Shown: positions 1 through 10,031 of the stretch, piece by piece
Layout of the letters: each line of letters opens with the position of its first letter
Position numbering within the stretch: position 1 is the first letter of the stretch
Made by a program: the position numbers and the translations under genes
Notes under the pieces: generated by a model
Told to the model about the DNA's origin: nothing
The model's database searches: none
The model's input: the letters and a program-made list of their open reading frames with translations, nothing else
From: Arion vulgaris
Taxonomy: Eukaryota; Mollusca; Gastropoda; Stylommatophora; Arionidae
Assembly (NCBI GenBank): GCA_020796225.1
Contig: CM036753.1
Coordinates: 7,892,501 to 7,956,500, forward strand
Length of the DNA: 64,000 nt
Direction of reading: 5' to 3'

Positions 1-2549
1 CTTTGAGGTGCACTGTATCTCTGAGTAGCATTGTTCTTTGAGGCACACTGTATCTCTGAGTAGGGTTGTTCTTTGAGGTGCACTGTCTGTTGGTATCCAC
101 TGTCTCGGAGTAGCATTGTTCTTTGAGGTGCACTGTCTGTTGGTATCCACTGTATCTCTGAGTAGCATTGTTCTTTGAGGCGCACTGTCTGTTGGTATCC
201 ACTGTATCTGAGTAGCATTGTTCTTTGAGGCGCACTGTCTGTTGGTATCCACTGTATCTGAGTAGCATTGTTCTTTGAGGTGCACTGTCTGTTGGTATCC
301 ACTGTCTCGGAGTAGCATTGTTCTTTGAGGTGCACTGTCTGTTGGTATCCACTGTATCTCTGAGTAGCATTGTTCTTTGAGGCGCACTGTCTGTTGGTAT
401 CCACTGTATCTGAGTAGCATTGTTCTTTGAGGCGCACTGTCTGTTGGTATCCACTGTATCTGAGTAGCATTGTTCTTTGAGGTGCACTGTCTGTTGGTAT
501 CCACTGTCTCTCTGAGTAGCATTGTTCTTTGAGGTGCACTGTCTGTTGGTATCCACTGTATCTCTGAGTAGCATTGTTCTTTGAGGCGCACTGTCTTTTG
601 GTATCCACTGTATCTCTGAGTAGCATTGTTCTTTGAGGCGCACTGTCTGTTGGTATCCACTGTATCTCTGAGTAGCATTGTTCTTTGAGGTGCACTGTCT
701 GTTGGTATCCACTGTATCTCTGAGTAGCATTGTTCTTTGAGGTGCACTGTCTGTTGGTATCCACTGTATCTCTGAGTAGCATTGTTCTTTGAGGTGCACT
801 GTCTGTTGGTATCCACTGTCTCTGAGTAGCATTGTTCTTTGAGGTGCACTGTCTGTTGGTATCCACTGTATCTCTGAGTAGCATTGTTCTTTGAGGTGCA
901 CTGTCTGTTGGTATCCACTGTATCTCTGAGTAGCATTGTTCTTTGAGGTGCACTGTCTGTTGGTATCCACTGTATCTCTGAGTAGCATTGTTCTTTGAGG
1001 TGCACTGTCTGTTGGTATCCACTGTATCTCTGAGTAGCATTGTTCTTTGAGGTGCACTGTCTGTTGGTATCCACTGTATCGGAGTAGCATTGTTCTTTGA
1101 GGTGCACTGTCTGTTGGTATCCACTGTATCTCTGAGTAGCATTGTTCTTTGAGGTGCACTGTCTGTTGGTATCCACTGTATCTCTGAGTAGCATTGTTCT
1201 TTGAGGTGCACTGTCTGTTGGTATCCACTGTATCTCAGTAGCATTGTTCTTTGAGGTGCACTGTCTGTTGGTATCCACTGTATCTCTGAGTAGCATTGTT
1301 CTTTGAGGTGCACTGTCTGTTGGTATCCACTGTATCTCTGAGTAGCATTGTTCTTTGAGGTGCACTGTCTGTTGGTATCCACTGTATCTCTGAGTAGCAT
1401 TGTTCTTTGAGGTGCACTGTCTGTTGGTATCCACTGTATCTCTGAGTAGCATTGTTCTTTGAGGTGCACTGTCTGTTGGTATCCACTGTATCTCTGAGTA
1501 GCATTGTTCTTTGAGGCGCACTGTCTGTTGGTATCCACTGTATCTCTGAGTAGCATTGTTCTTTGAGGCGCACTGTCTGTTGGTATCCACTGTATCTCTG
1601 AGTAGCATTGTTCTTTGAGGTGCACTGTCTGTTGGTATCCACTGTCTCTCTGAGTAGCATTGTTCTTTGAGGCGCACTGTCTGTTGGTATCCACTGTATC
1701 TCTGAGTAGCATTGTTCTTTGAGGCGCACTGTCTGTTGGTATCCACTGTATCTCTGAGTAGCATTGTTCTTTGAGGTGCACTGTCTGTTGGTATCCACTG
1801 TATCGGAGTAGCATTGTTCTTTGAGGTGCACTGTCTGTTGGTATCCACTGTATCTCTGAGTAGCATTGTTCTTTGAGGCGCACTGTCTGTTGGTATCCAC
1901 TGTATCGGAGTAGCATTGTTCTTTGAGGTGCACTGTCTGTTGGTATCCACTGTATCTCTGAGTAGCATTGTTCTTTGAGGCGCACTGTCTGTTGGTATCC
2001 ACTGTATCTGAGTAGCATTGTTCTTTGAGGCGCACTGTCTGTTGGTATCCACTGTATCTGAGTAGCATTGTTCTTTGAGGCGCACTGTCTGTTGGTATCC
2101 ACTGTATCGGAGTAGCATTGTTCTTTGAGGTGCACTGTCTGTTGGTATCCACTGTATCGGAGTAGCATTGTTCTTTGAGGTGCACTGTCTGTTGGTATCC
2201 ACTGTATCGGAGTAGCATTGTTCTTTGAGGCGCACTGTCTGTTGGTATCCACTGTATCGGAGTAGCATTGTTCTTTGAGGCGCACTGTCTGTTGGTATCC
2301 ACTGTATCGGAGTAGTATTGTTCTTTGAGGCGCACTGTCTGTTGGTATCCACTGTATCGGAGTAGCATTGTTCTTTGAGGCGCACTGTCTGTTGGTATCC
2401 ACTGTATCTGAGTAGCATTGTTCTTTGAGGCGCACTGTCTGTTGGTATCCACTGTATCTGAGTAGCATTGTTCTTTGAGGTGCACTGTCTGTTGGTATCC
2501 ACTGTATCGGAGTAGCATTGTTCTTTGAGGCGCACTGTCTGTTGGTAAT
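1..2549. repeat. 52-bp minisatellite made from a LINE 3' coding segment
   Basis: About 49 head-to-tail copies of a 52-bp unit, with 50-bp variants that have lost two bases (tatctgag or tatcggag instead of tatctctgag). A second frequent variant site is gaggtgcac versus gaggcgcac. The minus-strand unit reads LPTDSAPQRTMLLRYSGYQ, which is the C-terminal segment of the LINE reverse transcriptase also present at 53215-53635 (minus) and 29790-30005 (plus). The array begins outside the window. Its right end passes directly into unamplified LINE sequence. The 427-residue open frame at 1235-2518 is a product of the repeat, not a gene. Confidence 0.95.
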
Positions 2550-2577
2550 CTGCTTACTTGGCCGAACCATTTAATTT
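2536..2577 (-). mobile_element. LINE family A remnant bordering the 52-bp array
   Basis: On the minus strand this reads IKWFGQVSRLPTDS and continues in frame into the first array unit. The same residues, in the same order, occur in the LINE fragments at 29.8 kb (IKWFDHISRLPTDS) and 53.4 kb (IKWFGHISRLPTDN). It is the intact edge of the copy that was tandemly amplified. Confidence 0.85.
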
Positions 2578-2944
2578 GTAGTTACTTTACAGACGATATG
2601 TCTATATTTTTCAAATCTTTATGAAATGTTAAAATCAAAATTACCAGCAGTAAATTTTGTTTACTCAATCTTTATCTGGAAATAAAACAACATTGGAATA
2701 AGTTTCACCGAACAACAATTTTGAAATTGAACAAAATAATGGCAATATTAATCACGTGGATTAGTTATCTTTTTAATTCACTTCCGCGTCGAAACTGTAA
2801 GCACTTTAATTCTCTTCATTTTCATGTTTGTTTTGGCATCAGTGTTTTTATTGTCATGATATGGTCTACCTCTTCTATTATAATATTATTTATTCAGCAA
2901 TCAGAATTATTTGCTGAAGTATCCAGGAATAACTATCTATGAAA
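2578..2944. other. AT-rich intergenic or intronic stretch
   Basis: I see no supported gene here. A 73-codon open frame at 2721-2942 has no recognisable domain or motif. The stretch lies downstream of the last visible Ig exon, so it may be intron. Confidence 0.5.
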
Positions 2945-3128
2945 CAATCTCAAGTTTCTAGACATCGATCTCAAGTTTCTAGACATCGATCTCAAGTTCC
3001 TAGACATCAATCTCAAGTTTCTAGACATCAATCACAAGTTTCTAGACATCAATCTCAAGTTTCTAGACATCAATCACAAGTTTCTAGATATCAATCACAA
3101 GTTTCTAGACATCAATCTCTAGTTTCTA
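2945..3128. repeat. 21-bp minisatellite, about 9 copies
   Basis: The tandem unit is 21 bp, built on caatctcaag and tttctagacat, with C/A and G/A variants. Because 21 is a multiple of three it translates as a seven-residue repeat (QSQVSRH) and gives a spurious 100-residue open frame. Confidence 0.92.
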
Positions 3129-3450
3129 AGAATATCCTTACAAATGTTCTTGCTTCACTACCCAATATGTGCGCTTATGACAGTTTTCCAGAGAGTACTG
3201 ATTTCAATGTAGGTGAGATCAAGATCCTATCGCTATTATAAACGGACGACACAACCTAGGTCATGTATTCAAGACGAGCTGCTAAAAAGAGCCTGAGTAT
3301 TTTTAAATCAATAAGAATATGACGCATAGCAGATGGCTGGACAAAATGTGTGCACGAGCTGGTGTCTCAGGTGTACTTTAGAAGATGGTGTCAATATTGT
3401 GTAAGTTTTTGTTACTTTATAATTTTTCGAATGTGTTAGTTTTTACTTAC
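3129..3450. other. Non-coding stretch, probably intron
   Basis: No gene, RNA or known repeat was recognised. It lies just 3' of Ig exon D on the minus strand, so it should be intron of the lachesin-like gene. I looked for a third Ig domain on the minus strand here and did not find one. Confidence 0.4.
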
Positions 3451-3579
3451 ATTCAACACTGACTCTGATAAGCTTGTTGACTGCTGGTGGTACACCGTTA
3501 AATGCAACACACTCATAGACACCTCCGCAGTACCGACTGACGTTGTGTATAAGCAAGACTTCTCCACTGATACCAATTC
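3451..3579 (-). CDS. Lachesin-like gene, exon D: second half of Ig domain 2
   Basis: Minus-strand exon of 129 bp, phase 1 at both ends. The acceptor reads ttcactcag before the exon and the donor gtaagt follows it. It encodes about 42 residues containing GEVLLIHNVSR, then GGVYECVAFNGVPPAV and a closing IRVSVE strand. This is the E, F and G strands of an I-set Ig domain, with the second disulphide cysteine in YEC and the C-x-A-x-NG-V-PP signature of lachesin and IgLON-type proteins. An N-glycosylation sequon (NVS) is visible. The Asp of the usual D-x-G-x-Y-x-C motif is replaced by Cys (CGGVYEC). The partner exon upstream is C (11192-11344). The next exon, for Ig3, was not found and is probably beyond position 1. 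Family assignment is by motif recognition only. Confidence 0.85.
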
Positions 3580-3834
3580 CTGAGTGAATAAGCAGTGACA
3601 GTGAGAAAGCTACTAGAAAACACTGGAAACAAAACCATTTAGTTGTCATGAAAATAAAACCTTTTGTAACTGATAACGATCCAATAATTATTGTTCATTC
3701 TTGTTATTGTTGTTTGTTTGTTACTGTTCAGTTGTTAACTGAAATTAACTTCCAACACTTTCGGCAGTCACTTGGATGCAAAAGGCTACAAAATGATGAT
3801 TGTTCTAGTTACTCAATAGTTAGATATACTTATC
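3580..3834. other. Intron between Ig exons C and D, 3' part
   Basis: Intronic sequence between exon D and the LINE insertion. On the minus strand the acceptor-proximal tract is short. No independent gene is supported. Confidence 0.6.
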
Positions 3835-3846
3835 ATTCTTTCTCTA

Positions 3847-5340
3847 TAGAAGAAGTTGTGAAGAAGAGTCCACGTCACAAGACAGCAGGCATAGACGGTA
3901 TAACCAATGAAGCAATCAAGGCATGCGGAGAAACAGGAATACAATGGATTCATAGAATCTTCAAGTCAGCCTGGACAGAAAGAGAAGTCCCCAAAGATTG
4001 GCAGAAAGCCATCATAATACCAATATGGAAAAAAAGGGCAACAAAAGAGAATGCAATACATACAAAGGCATATCATTATTAAGTCATGTTGGGAAACTAT
4101 ATGCTAAAATTTTGGAATCTAGAATCAAACCTATAATAGAACCACAGCTGAACATCGCTCAATTTGGGTTCAGAAAGGGAAAGAGTTGCACTGATGCCCT
4201 GTTCACACTAAGGCAACTCAGCGAAAACACCATAGAATATGACAAACAGCTCAACTTAGCATTCATAGACCAAGAAAAAGCCTTTGATAGAATGAACAGA
4301 AACAAACTATGGACCATACTAAGTGAATATGGAATTCAGGGCCAACTATTAGACAATATTAGAGCGCTATACCAAAATGCTCAAGCGTAGTACGAACAAG
4401 CGACGGCCTGACAGACGAATTTGAATTATCATCAGGAGTAAGGCAGGGATGTGTGCTTTCGCCTATACTTTTCAATATTTACATAGACAGGATAACGCAA
4501 GAAACCAAGAGAGATAACAACCTCGATAACAACTACAATTTAATAAACGAACTACTCTTTGCAGATGATCAGAGTATAATTTACAACAACGAACACAAAC
4601 TTCAACAACACATAAATGCCCTGCAAGCCACATGCGAAAAATATGACATGAAAATTAACACCTCCAAAACAGAAGTCATGACAATAAGCAGGTCGGGTCA
4701 ACTAAATATACACGTGAATAATGTGAAAATACAACAGACTCCAGAATTCAAATATCTCGGGAGTATATTCACAGCAGATGGAAAGATGGACAGAGAAATC
4801 GAGACTAGATGCCAGAAGGCAAATGCAGTGACATACCAACTGTCACCACTATTAAAACATCCAAGCATTAACATGGCAGTCAAACGACAACTGATAAACT
4901 GCATATTTATTCCAACTCTCTGCTATCAGTGCCAAACATGGCCCCTGACTAAGACACAAGAAAGAAAGATTACAACATGTGAAATGAGATGTCTACGAAA
5001 AGCTGTCAACGTTACAAGGCGAGATAGAGTGAGAAACGAGAATATCAGAAGCATCGTTGGTACTATACCATGCATACAGTACATCGAGAAGCAAAGATTC
5101 AAGTGGTTCGGCCATTTAATGAGAATGGAACCACATTTACTACCATCACGTGCCTATAATAATCGACACTCAGGGCGCAGAGCACGAGGCAGGCCAAGAA
5201 CAAGATGGATAGATAACATCTCAGAGTCCCTGCGAAAGCATGGACTAACAACGTCAAACGCAACACACCTGGCACAAGATAGGAAACTAACTCTCCCACG
5301 ACGCTTCACGGCAAATGTGGTTAAGATAAGATAAGATAAG
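3847..5340 (+). mobile_element. 5'-truncated LINE with 12-bp target-site duplication
   Basis: A 1494-bp insertion flanked by the perfect 12-bp direct repeat attctttctcta (3835-3846 and 5341-5352). It ends in a pentanucleotide tail (aagat)n, typical of non-LTR retrotransposons primed on target DNA. It keeps only the reverse transcriptase and C-terminal part; the endonuclease and 5' end are missing. It sits in the intron between Ig exons C and D, antisense to that gene. The intact duplication suggests a fairly recent insertion. Confidence 0.9.
3848..5334 (+). pseudogene. LINE reverse transcriptase, three frames
   Basis: Non-LTR reverse transcriptase. The frame starting near 3848 carries the entry region (SPRHKTAGIDGITNEA). 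The frame 3998-4390 has FGFRKGKSCTDALF and catalytic motif A (AFIDQEKAFDR). The frame from 4387 has motif B (GVRQGCVLSPILF), motif C FADD at 4558-4569, the thumb (FKYLGSIFTADG), and the C-terminal WFGHLMRM and GRPRTRWID blocks. No RNase H domain is present. The first frameshift is one A short in an A-run near 4030; the second is a one-base loss near 4388. Both could be sequencing errors or inactivating mutations. Clade is not resolved from motifs alone; it resembles the RTE/CR1-type elements common in molluscs. Confidence 0.9.
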
Positions 5341-5352
5341 ATTCTTTCTCTA

Positions 5353-6039
5353 ATTACTCTCTTCTATTCACTGTTCAATCAAACACTCTTCGATTGAACC
5401 TTACATGATTATTCTGTGTCTAGCAAAAAATAAGTGTTTGTGAAAGACACTCCTCAGTAAAGTCATTATTTTGAATGACTTGCTGGTTGTGTTCGTAAAA
5501 ACTCACGTATTGCTGTGCTAGTCAATGGGTGCCGTAAGAAATACGATTATTTCATCCAAATAAGATTATACCATTTATACGATTAGAAATACGATTAAAT
5601 ATTGGATAAGTGGTTCGAATCCTGTGTTTGATCATTTGTTATTTCTGGAAGCTTCTAATACTTGTATACGGTCTATTTGTTGATAACATCTATTCACACC
5701 GTGTGCTTTTTCAAATGCCTTAAGTGGCATTGCAGATGTGTCATGGCAATTCAATGTGTTCATTTAACAGATTATCATGCAGGAAATAGACGCATTGTAT
5801 TTCGTCTTCCATCTTTAACGTCTTCATTGTAATTTTTATCCAAATTTAGGTTGGTCAGCTATTTCATTGTCTCGATTCCGTGAATGTCCAGGACAGTATC
5901 TTTTTTTGTCGTCCCACTGTTACTGTTTTGTTGCTCAGTGTCGTGATTTTCTGCTTTTTGTCTTGCGCTGCTCTAGTGACTTCGGTGATAATTAATTTTG
6001 TTTTTTTTTACAGGATTCTGCTATGCCATATATCTCCAT
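5353..6039. other. Intronic stretch without recognised features
   Basis: AT-rich sequence with no supported gene. A short B-box-like string (ggttcgaatcc) near 5612 hints at an old tRNA-derived SINE, but no matching A box or second copy was seen. The open frames near 5880-6207 are not convincing as host genes. Confidence 0.4.
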
Positions 6040-6350
6040 CTGACCAAGTTAAAGAAATTAGCTGATACTACAAATAAGAATAAGAAAATTGAAGTATTTA
6101 GAACATATAAAGAGACACGAAGGATTGGAGAAGACAATTATGGAAGAAGACATCCCGACAAAGAAGAAAGGAAGACCACGGATAAGATGGATTTAGGATG
6201 TAAATGATGACTTGAACGGGATGGCTGCAGAGGCGAGTAAATGATGACTTGAACGGGATGGCTGCAGAGGCGAGTAAATGATGACTTGAACGGGATGGCT
6301 GCAGAGGCGAGACATCTGACCAATGAAAGAAAGAAATTCCAAAGGACTGT
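6040..6350 (+). mobile_element. LINE 3'-terminal coding fragment
   Basis: The end of a non-LTR retrotransposon ORF. It reads GRPRIRW at 6170-6190, then the segment DVNDDLNGMAAEA, which is triplicated, then HLTNERKKFQRT from 6311. These are the basic and Trp-rich C-terminal block and the closing residues usual in these elements. The frame is broken by a stop after GRPRIRWI. Its middle has been tandemly amplified (see 6200-6310). No target-site duplication was identified. Confidence 0.75.
6200..6310. repeat. 37-bp unit in three perfect tandem copies inside a LINE end
   Basis: Three identical head-to-tail 37-bp units (6200-6236, 6237-6273, 6274-6310), each beginning gtaaatgatgacttg and ending gcagaggcga. 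37 is not a multiple of three, so the amplification shifts the LINE frame at each copy. Identity of all three copies indicates very recent amplification. Confidence 0.95.
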
Positions 6351-6749
6351 TAGGGTGGCGGCAATCTACTTGTTGATGAAGTATGTTAGGAAGAAGTTTT
6401 AAAGAAAAGATGTTCAAGAAACTGGACTGAACAAAATTTATGCCATTAAATTTGTTTTTAAAAAAATAATTACTGGATAATACGTAAAAACAATAACAAA
6501 ATATTTTTGTAAATAAATCATTTTCAATGAAGAAAAACTAGACATTTTTTTAATTATTAGAAAACAGGACATGAATTTATGTTGCAATATAGCACAGCAG
6601 TTTTTGATATGTGAAGTATGGTATGTCCACACTGTATAAATAGATGTTGAAATAAACGAATATAGACCAAAATAAAACTATCATTAATTGTTTATCAATT
6701 TACTAACCAAAATGAATAATATGCTATTAAAGTTAATTGCATATCCTTT
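6351..6749. other. AT-rich intronic stretch
   Basis: No gene, RNA or repeat recognised; long A/T runs only. Confidence 0.5.
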
Positions 6750-6985
6750 ACAGGACTTTGCGAAACAACCCCAGTTTTTAACTCTGTTTGTGATTTTTCT
6801 AGGCATTATTACGTTCAGTAGTTTGCCCTTGCTTTCTGAACGGGTGGTGTCATTATCCTTTTGCAAGAATCCACTCGAAACAAGTTGCAAGCAAACTGTC
6901 CGCAGCGTGATTCGAACTCGGAACGTCGGGGTTAATAAACCGAGAGACTATCCCCTAGACTATGCTATTACTAGAGGTCATTCTC
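6750..6985 (-). mobile_element. tRNA-derived SINE (family D), copy 1
   Basis: On the minus strand the 5' end carries a tRNA-like promoter: A-box-like tagtctagggga and B-box-like gagttcgaatc, about 6905-6970. The body runs to about 6752. A second copy with the same order and orientation lies at 26890-27095. The two differ by substitutions and small gaps, so they are dispersed repeats rather than a local duplication. Confidence 0.75.
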
Positions 6986-7151
6986 TTCTGCTTTTTTCGT
7001 TGCTCTTGTTGCGATAGTTTTTTACTGACATATAACTTATGTGTATGGGAAGTTGTAATAACGCTCCAATTTTAAGTTTGAATATTAGAAGTATTTGTTT
7101 TTACTTTGCGACAACACTATCATGTGTCCTCAACTTTAGCCAGACTTGACA

Positions 7152-7351
7152 CCCCATTACACAGACCCATTACACAGACCCATTACACAGACCCATTACA
7201 CAGACCCATTACACAGACCCATTACAGACCCATTACATGACCATTACACAGACCCATTACACAGACCCATTACACAGACCCATTACACAGACCCATTACA
7301 TAGACCCATTACACAGACCCATTACACAGACCCATTAAACAGACCCATTAA
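7152..7351. repeat. 13-bp minisatellite, about 15 copies
   Basis: Tandem copies of acagacccattac with occasional shortened units near 7225-7250. No flanking similarity that explains its origin. Confidence 0.92.
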
Positions 7352-7794
7352 CTGTATGATTAATTATCTAGGCTGTGTCTGCTATTAGCTGATTGGTTTC
7401 ATCCACCCCCGCTTTTCATTGTCTCAATCTTCTTTTCAAGTTGAATGATGGTTCCGTTGATGTTTGTCACGTTCTCAACGATCAGGATCTATTCTTCATC
7501 TTTTGTCATTGTCACAACCCTGGTCATTTGCTCAATCATCATTTCAGTTTGTGTCTTTCACATAATTCCCCACGTGACTTCCATCAACGAAACACTTCTG
7601 CAGTGCTTCTAATTTGCGATCAAGCAGATTTGGAATGCTTTTGTGGGGAAATGACAAGAATGTATTGTTAAACGTGCAATCATGTTATTATCTCACTTGT
7701 ATAATAGGAATATATTGATATATCTCTTGTCTTACTGTTATATTAATTTAAACATCAGATTTTACTGCACATCTACTATATCTAGCGTCGTTTG
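7352..7794. other. Intronic stretch without recognised features
   Basis: A 92-codon open frame at 7393-7671 has no signal peptide, domain or motif that I recognise and is not called as a gene. Confidence 0.4.
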
Positions 7795-8825
7795 CTCTAG
7801 TACAGATATTGTCCACAGATTGTGCACATCTTATCCTCCTTTCTAGTAAGTTCTCTAATAAGATTTGTCACAGACTGTACAATTATCCTCTCTTTCTAAA
7901 TAAGTTCTCTAGTAACGATTGTCCACAGACTGACAATCTTATCCTCTACATAATTCTATATACAGATATTGTCCACAGATCACAATCTTATCCTCCTTCT
8001 ACTAGTTCTCTAGTATACAGATATGTCCACAGTTGTGCAAATCATATCCTCCTTTCACAAGTAAGTTCTCTAGATAAAGATTGTCACAATTTCACAATCT
8101 ATCCTCCTCTTTTCTAATAAGTTCTCTGTATAGATATTGTCACAGATGTGACACTATCCTCTTTTTCACATTTCTCTATACAAGATATTGTCGACTGTGC
8201 ACAACCTTATCCTCTTTCACTTTCTATATAAGATATTGTCAGATTCACAATCTTATCCTCTCTTCCGTGTTCTCTAGTATACAAGATATTGTCCACAGAC
8301 TGTCACAATCTTATCCTCTCTTCTCAAGTAAGTTCTCTAGTATACAAGATATTGTCCACGTTGTGCACAATCATCCTCTCTTTCTCAATAAGTTCTCTAG
8401 TATACAAGATATTGTCCAGATTGTGACAATCTATCTCCTTTCTCATTCTCTAGTATACATAGAATAAGATCTTTGCTCCTCTTTTACAGTAATTCTTAGT
8501 ATACAAAAATTTACTTGCACATCTATCCTCTCTTTTCTACAAGTAAGTTCTCTAGTATACAAGATATTGTCCACAGACTGTGCACAATCTTATCCTCCTC
8601 TTTTCTACAAGTAAGTTCTTAGTATACAAGATATTGTCCACAGATGTGCACAATCTTATCCTCTCTTTCTACAAGTAAGTTCTCTAGTATACAAGATATT
8701 GTCACAGATGTGCACAATCTTATCCTCCTCTTTTCTACAAGTAAGTTCTCTAGTATACAAGATATTGTCCACAGACTGTGCACAATCTTATCCTCCCTTC
8801 CTCTCTTACAAGATAGTTCCCAAAT
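7795..8825. repeat. 68-bp tandem array, deletion-rich
   Basis: About 15 copies of a unit of roughly 68 bp: tctctagtatacaag, then atattgtccacag, then tgtgcacaatcttatcct, then a cttttctacaagtaag segment. Copies on the right (8540-8800) are nearly full length. Copies on the left and centre (7800-8500) have many one- to three-base losses. The excess of losses over substitutions looks like uncorrected long-read sequence. Confidence 0.9.
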
Positions 8826-9289
8826 TATCTCTCTCATAAAGCATATGTGAAAAAGTTATGAAACCTAGATGTACAAGCTATATTTATATTGAAAGGAATA
8901 AAATGTTGTAAACAATATGTCAATCTTTCAATTTGTTATATATGTACACTGTTTCCAAAAATATTAGAACGAAGAGCTAGATCAATTTTAGATCCCTGGT
9001 TAAGTAATATAGACATTGTTGTTAGGAAGGTGAAGCGTTGTAAGGATACATGAAGCAGATATGTAAACACTCAATTAATTATAATGAGAGTCATAATCTT
9101 CTATTCATTGACACAGACAAGATTCGATTGAGTCAACAGATGTCAACTATAGAAGATTCTTGAAGTTATGATGTACAAGAGCAGCTATTGGGTACATAAC
9201 GTTATCAATCGAAATAATCATAGTAATTATGAAGAAAGAAAACTCAAAGACCGCTTTATTTTTAAAGAAGTTGAGTTATCAGTATATAA
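8826..9289. other. Intronic stretch before the RNase H LINE
   Basis: No feature recognised. The 5' limit of the LINE fragment that follows could lie anywhere in 9170-9290. Confidence 0.4.
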
Positions 9290-9591
9290 GGACTATGGAG
9301 ATGGAAAGAGAGTGGGGAATACAAGCACTGAGAGAACGCAGACACATGAGTGATGACGCAGGCAGAAAAGTTTCTGAGATGCCAAGCCATCCAATGGAAA
9401 ACAGATTCCAAAATCTAGCATTGGGGTGGCTGAAAAGAAGCAGCTTTATTCATCAGGCCAAAAGACTGAATAGGCAAACTTCAGACCTACCAAAAGTTGG
9501 CATTCCCCTAAAGTATGTGCCAGAGCAAACCCCTTGGAGAGAGGAGACTGAACCAGAAGTATGTATCCAGACAGAAGTTAAAGAAATACTC

Positions 9592-10022
9592 TTTTTTCTG
9601 TTTTTCTTTGGTGGTTCTGCTGCATCGGTTCTCAGCACAGATGCACGTACTCCGTAGCTCCGGCGATGTACACGTCTGGACATGCTGGAGTGCAGGGTAA
9701 CGAGCGTGCTGACTCTCTTGCAAACAGTGCCCCAACTCAAGTGGGCAGAAGCATGGACAGAGCCGATATCATCAATGCGGTACGCTCTCAATTGTGTGAC
9801 ATGGGCGGGTCTCAGACACTGGAACGAGTTCGAGAATTAGGTGTTAAGTTTGGACATGCCAGACAGTGTCGTCTTCGTGGTAGAGAGAAGATATAGTAAT
9901 CAACTTCTCATGGGTACTGTGAGCAAATGGACTTTGGGATGGCTGCTGCAACGGAGGACAGAGCACGAATGGGAATGCCCAATGTGCCATGACGTCGATA
10001 GCATAACATAACATAACATAAC
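9592..10022 (+). mobile_element. Nested 5'-truncated LINE with (ataac)n tail
   Basis: A 431-bp insertion flanked by the direct repeat gaaatactc (9583-9591 and 10023-10031). It encodes the end of another RNase H (SGHAGVQGNERADSLANS, from about 9672) and a short C-terminal region, then ends in the pentanucleotide tail (ataac)4 at about 10003-10022. It is a different family from its host, since host and insert carry different versions of the same RNase H motif. Confidence 0.88.
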
Positions 10023-10031
10023 GAAATACTC

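Noticed and set aside
1235..2518. 427-codon minus-strand open frame at the left edge
   Set aside because: It is the 52-bp LINE-derived minisatellite read through changing frames, not a gene.
2721..2942. 73-codon open frame as a small host gene
   Set aside because: Hydrophobic but without a clear signal peptide, domain or second exon; expected by chance in AT-rich DNA.
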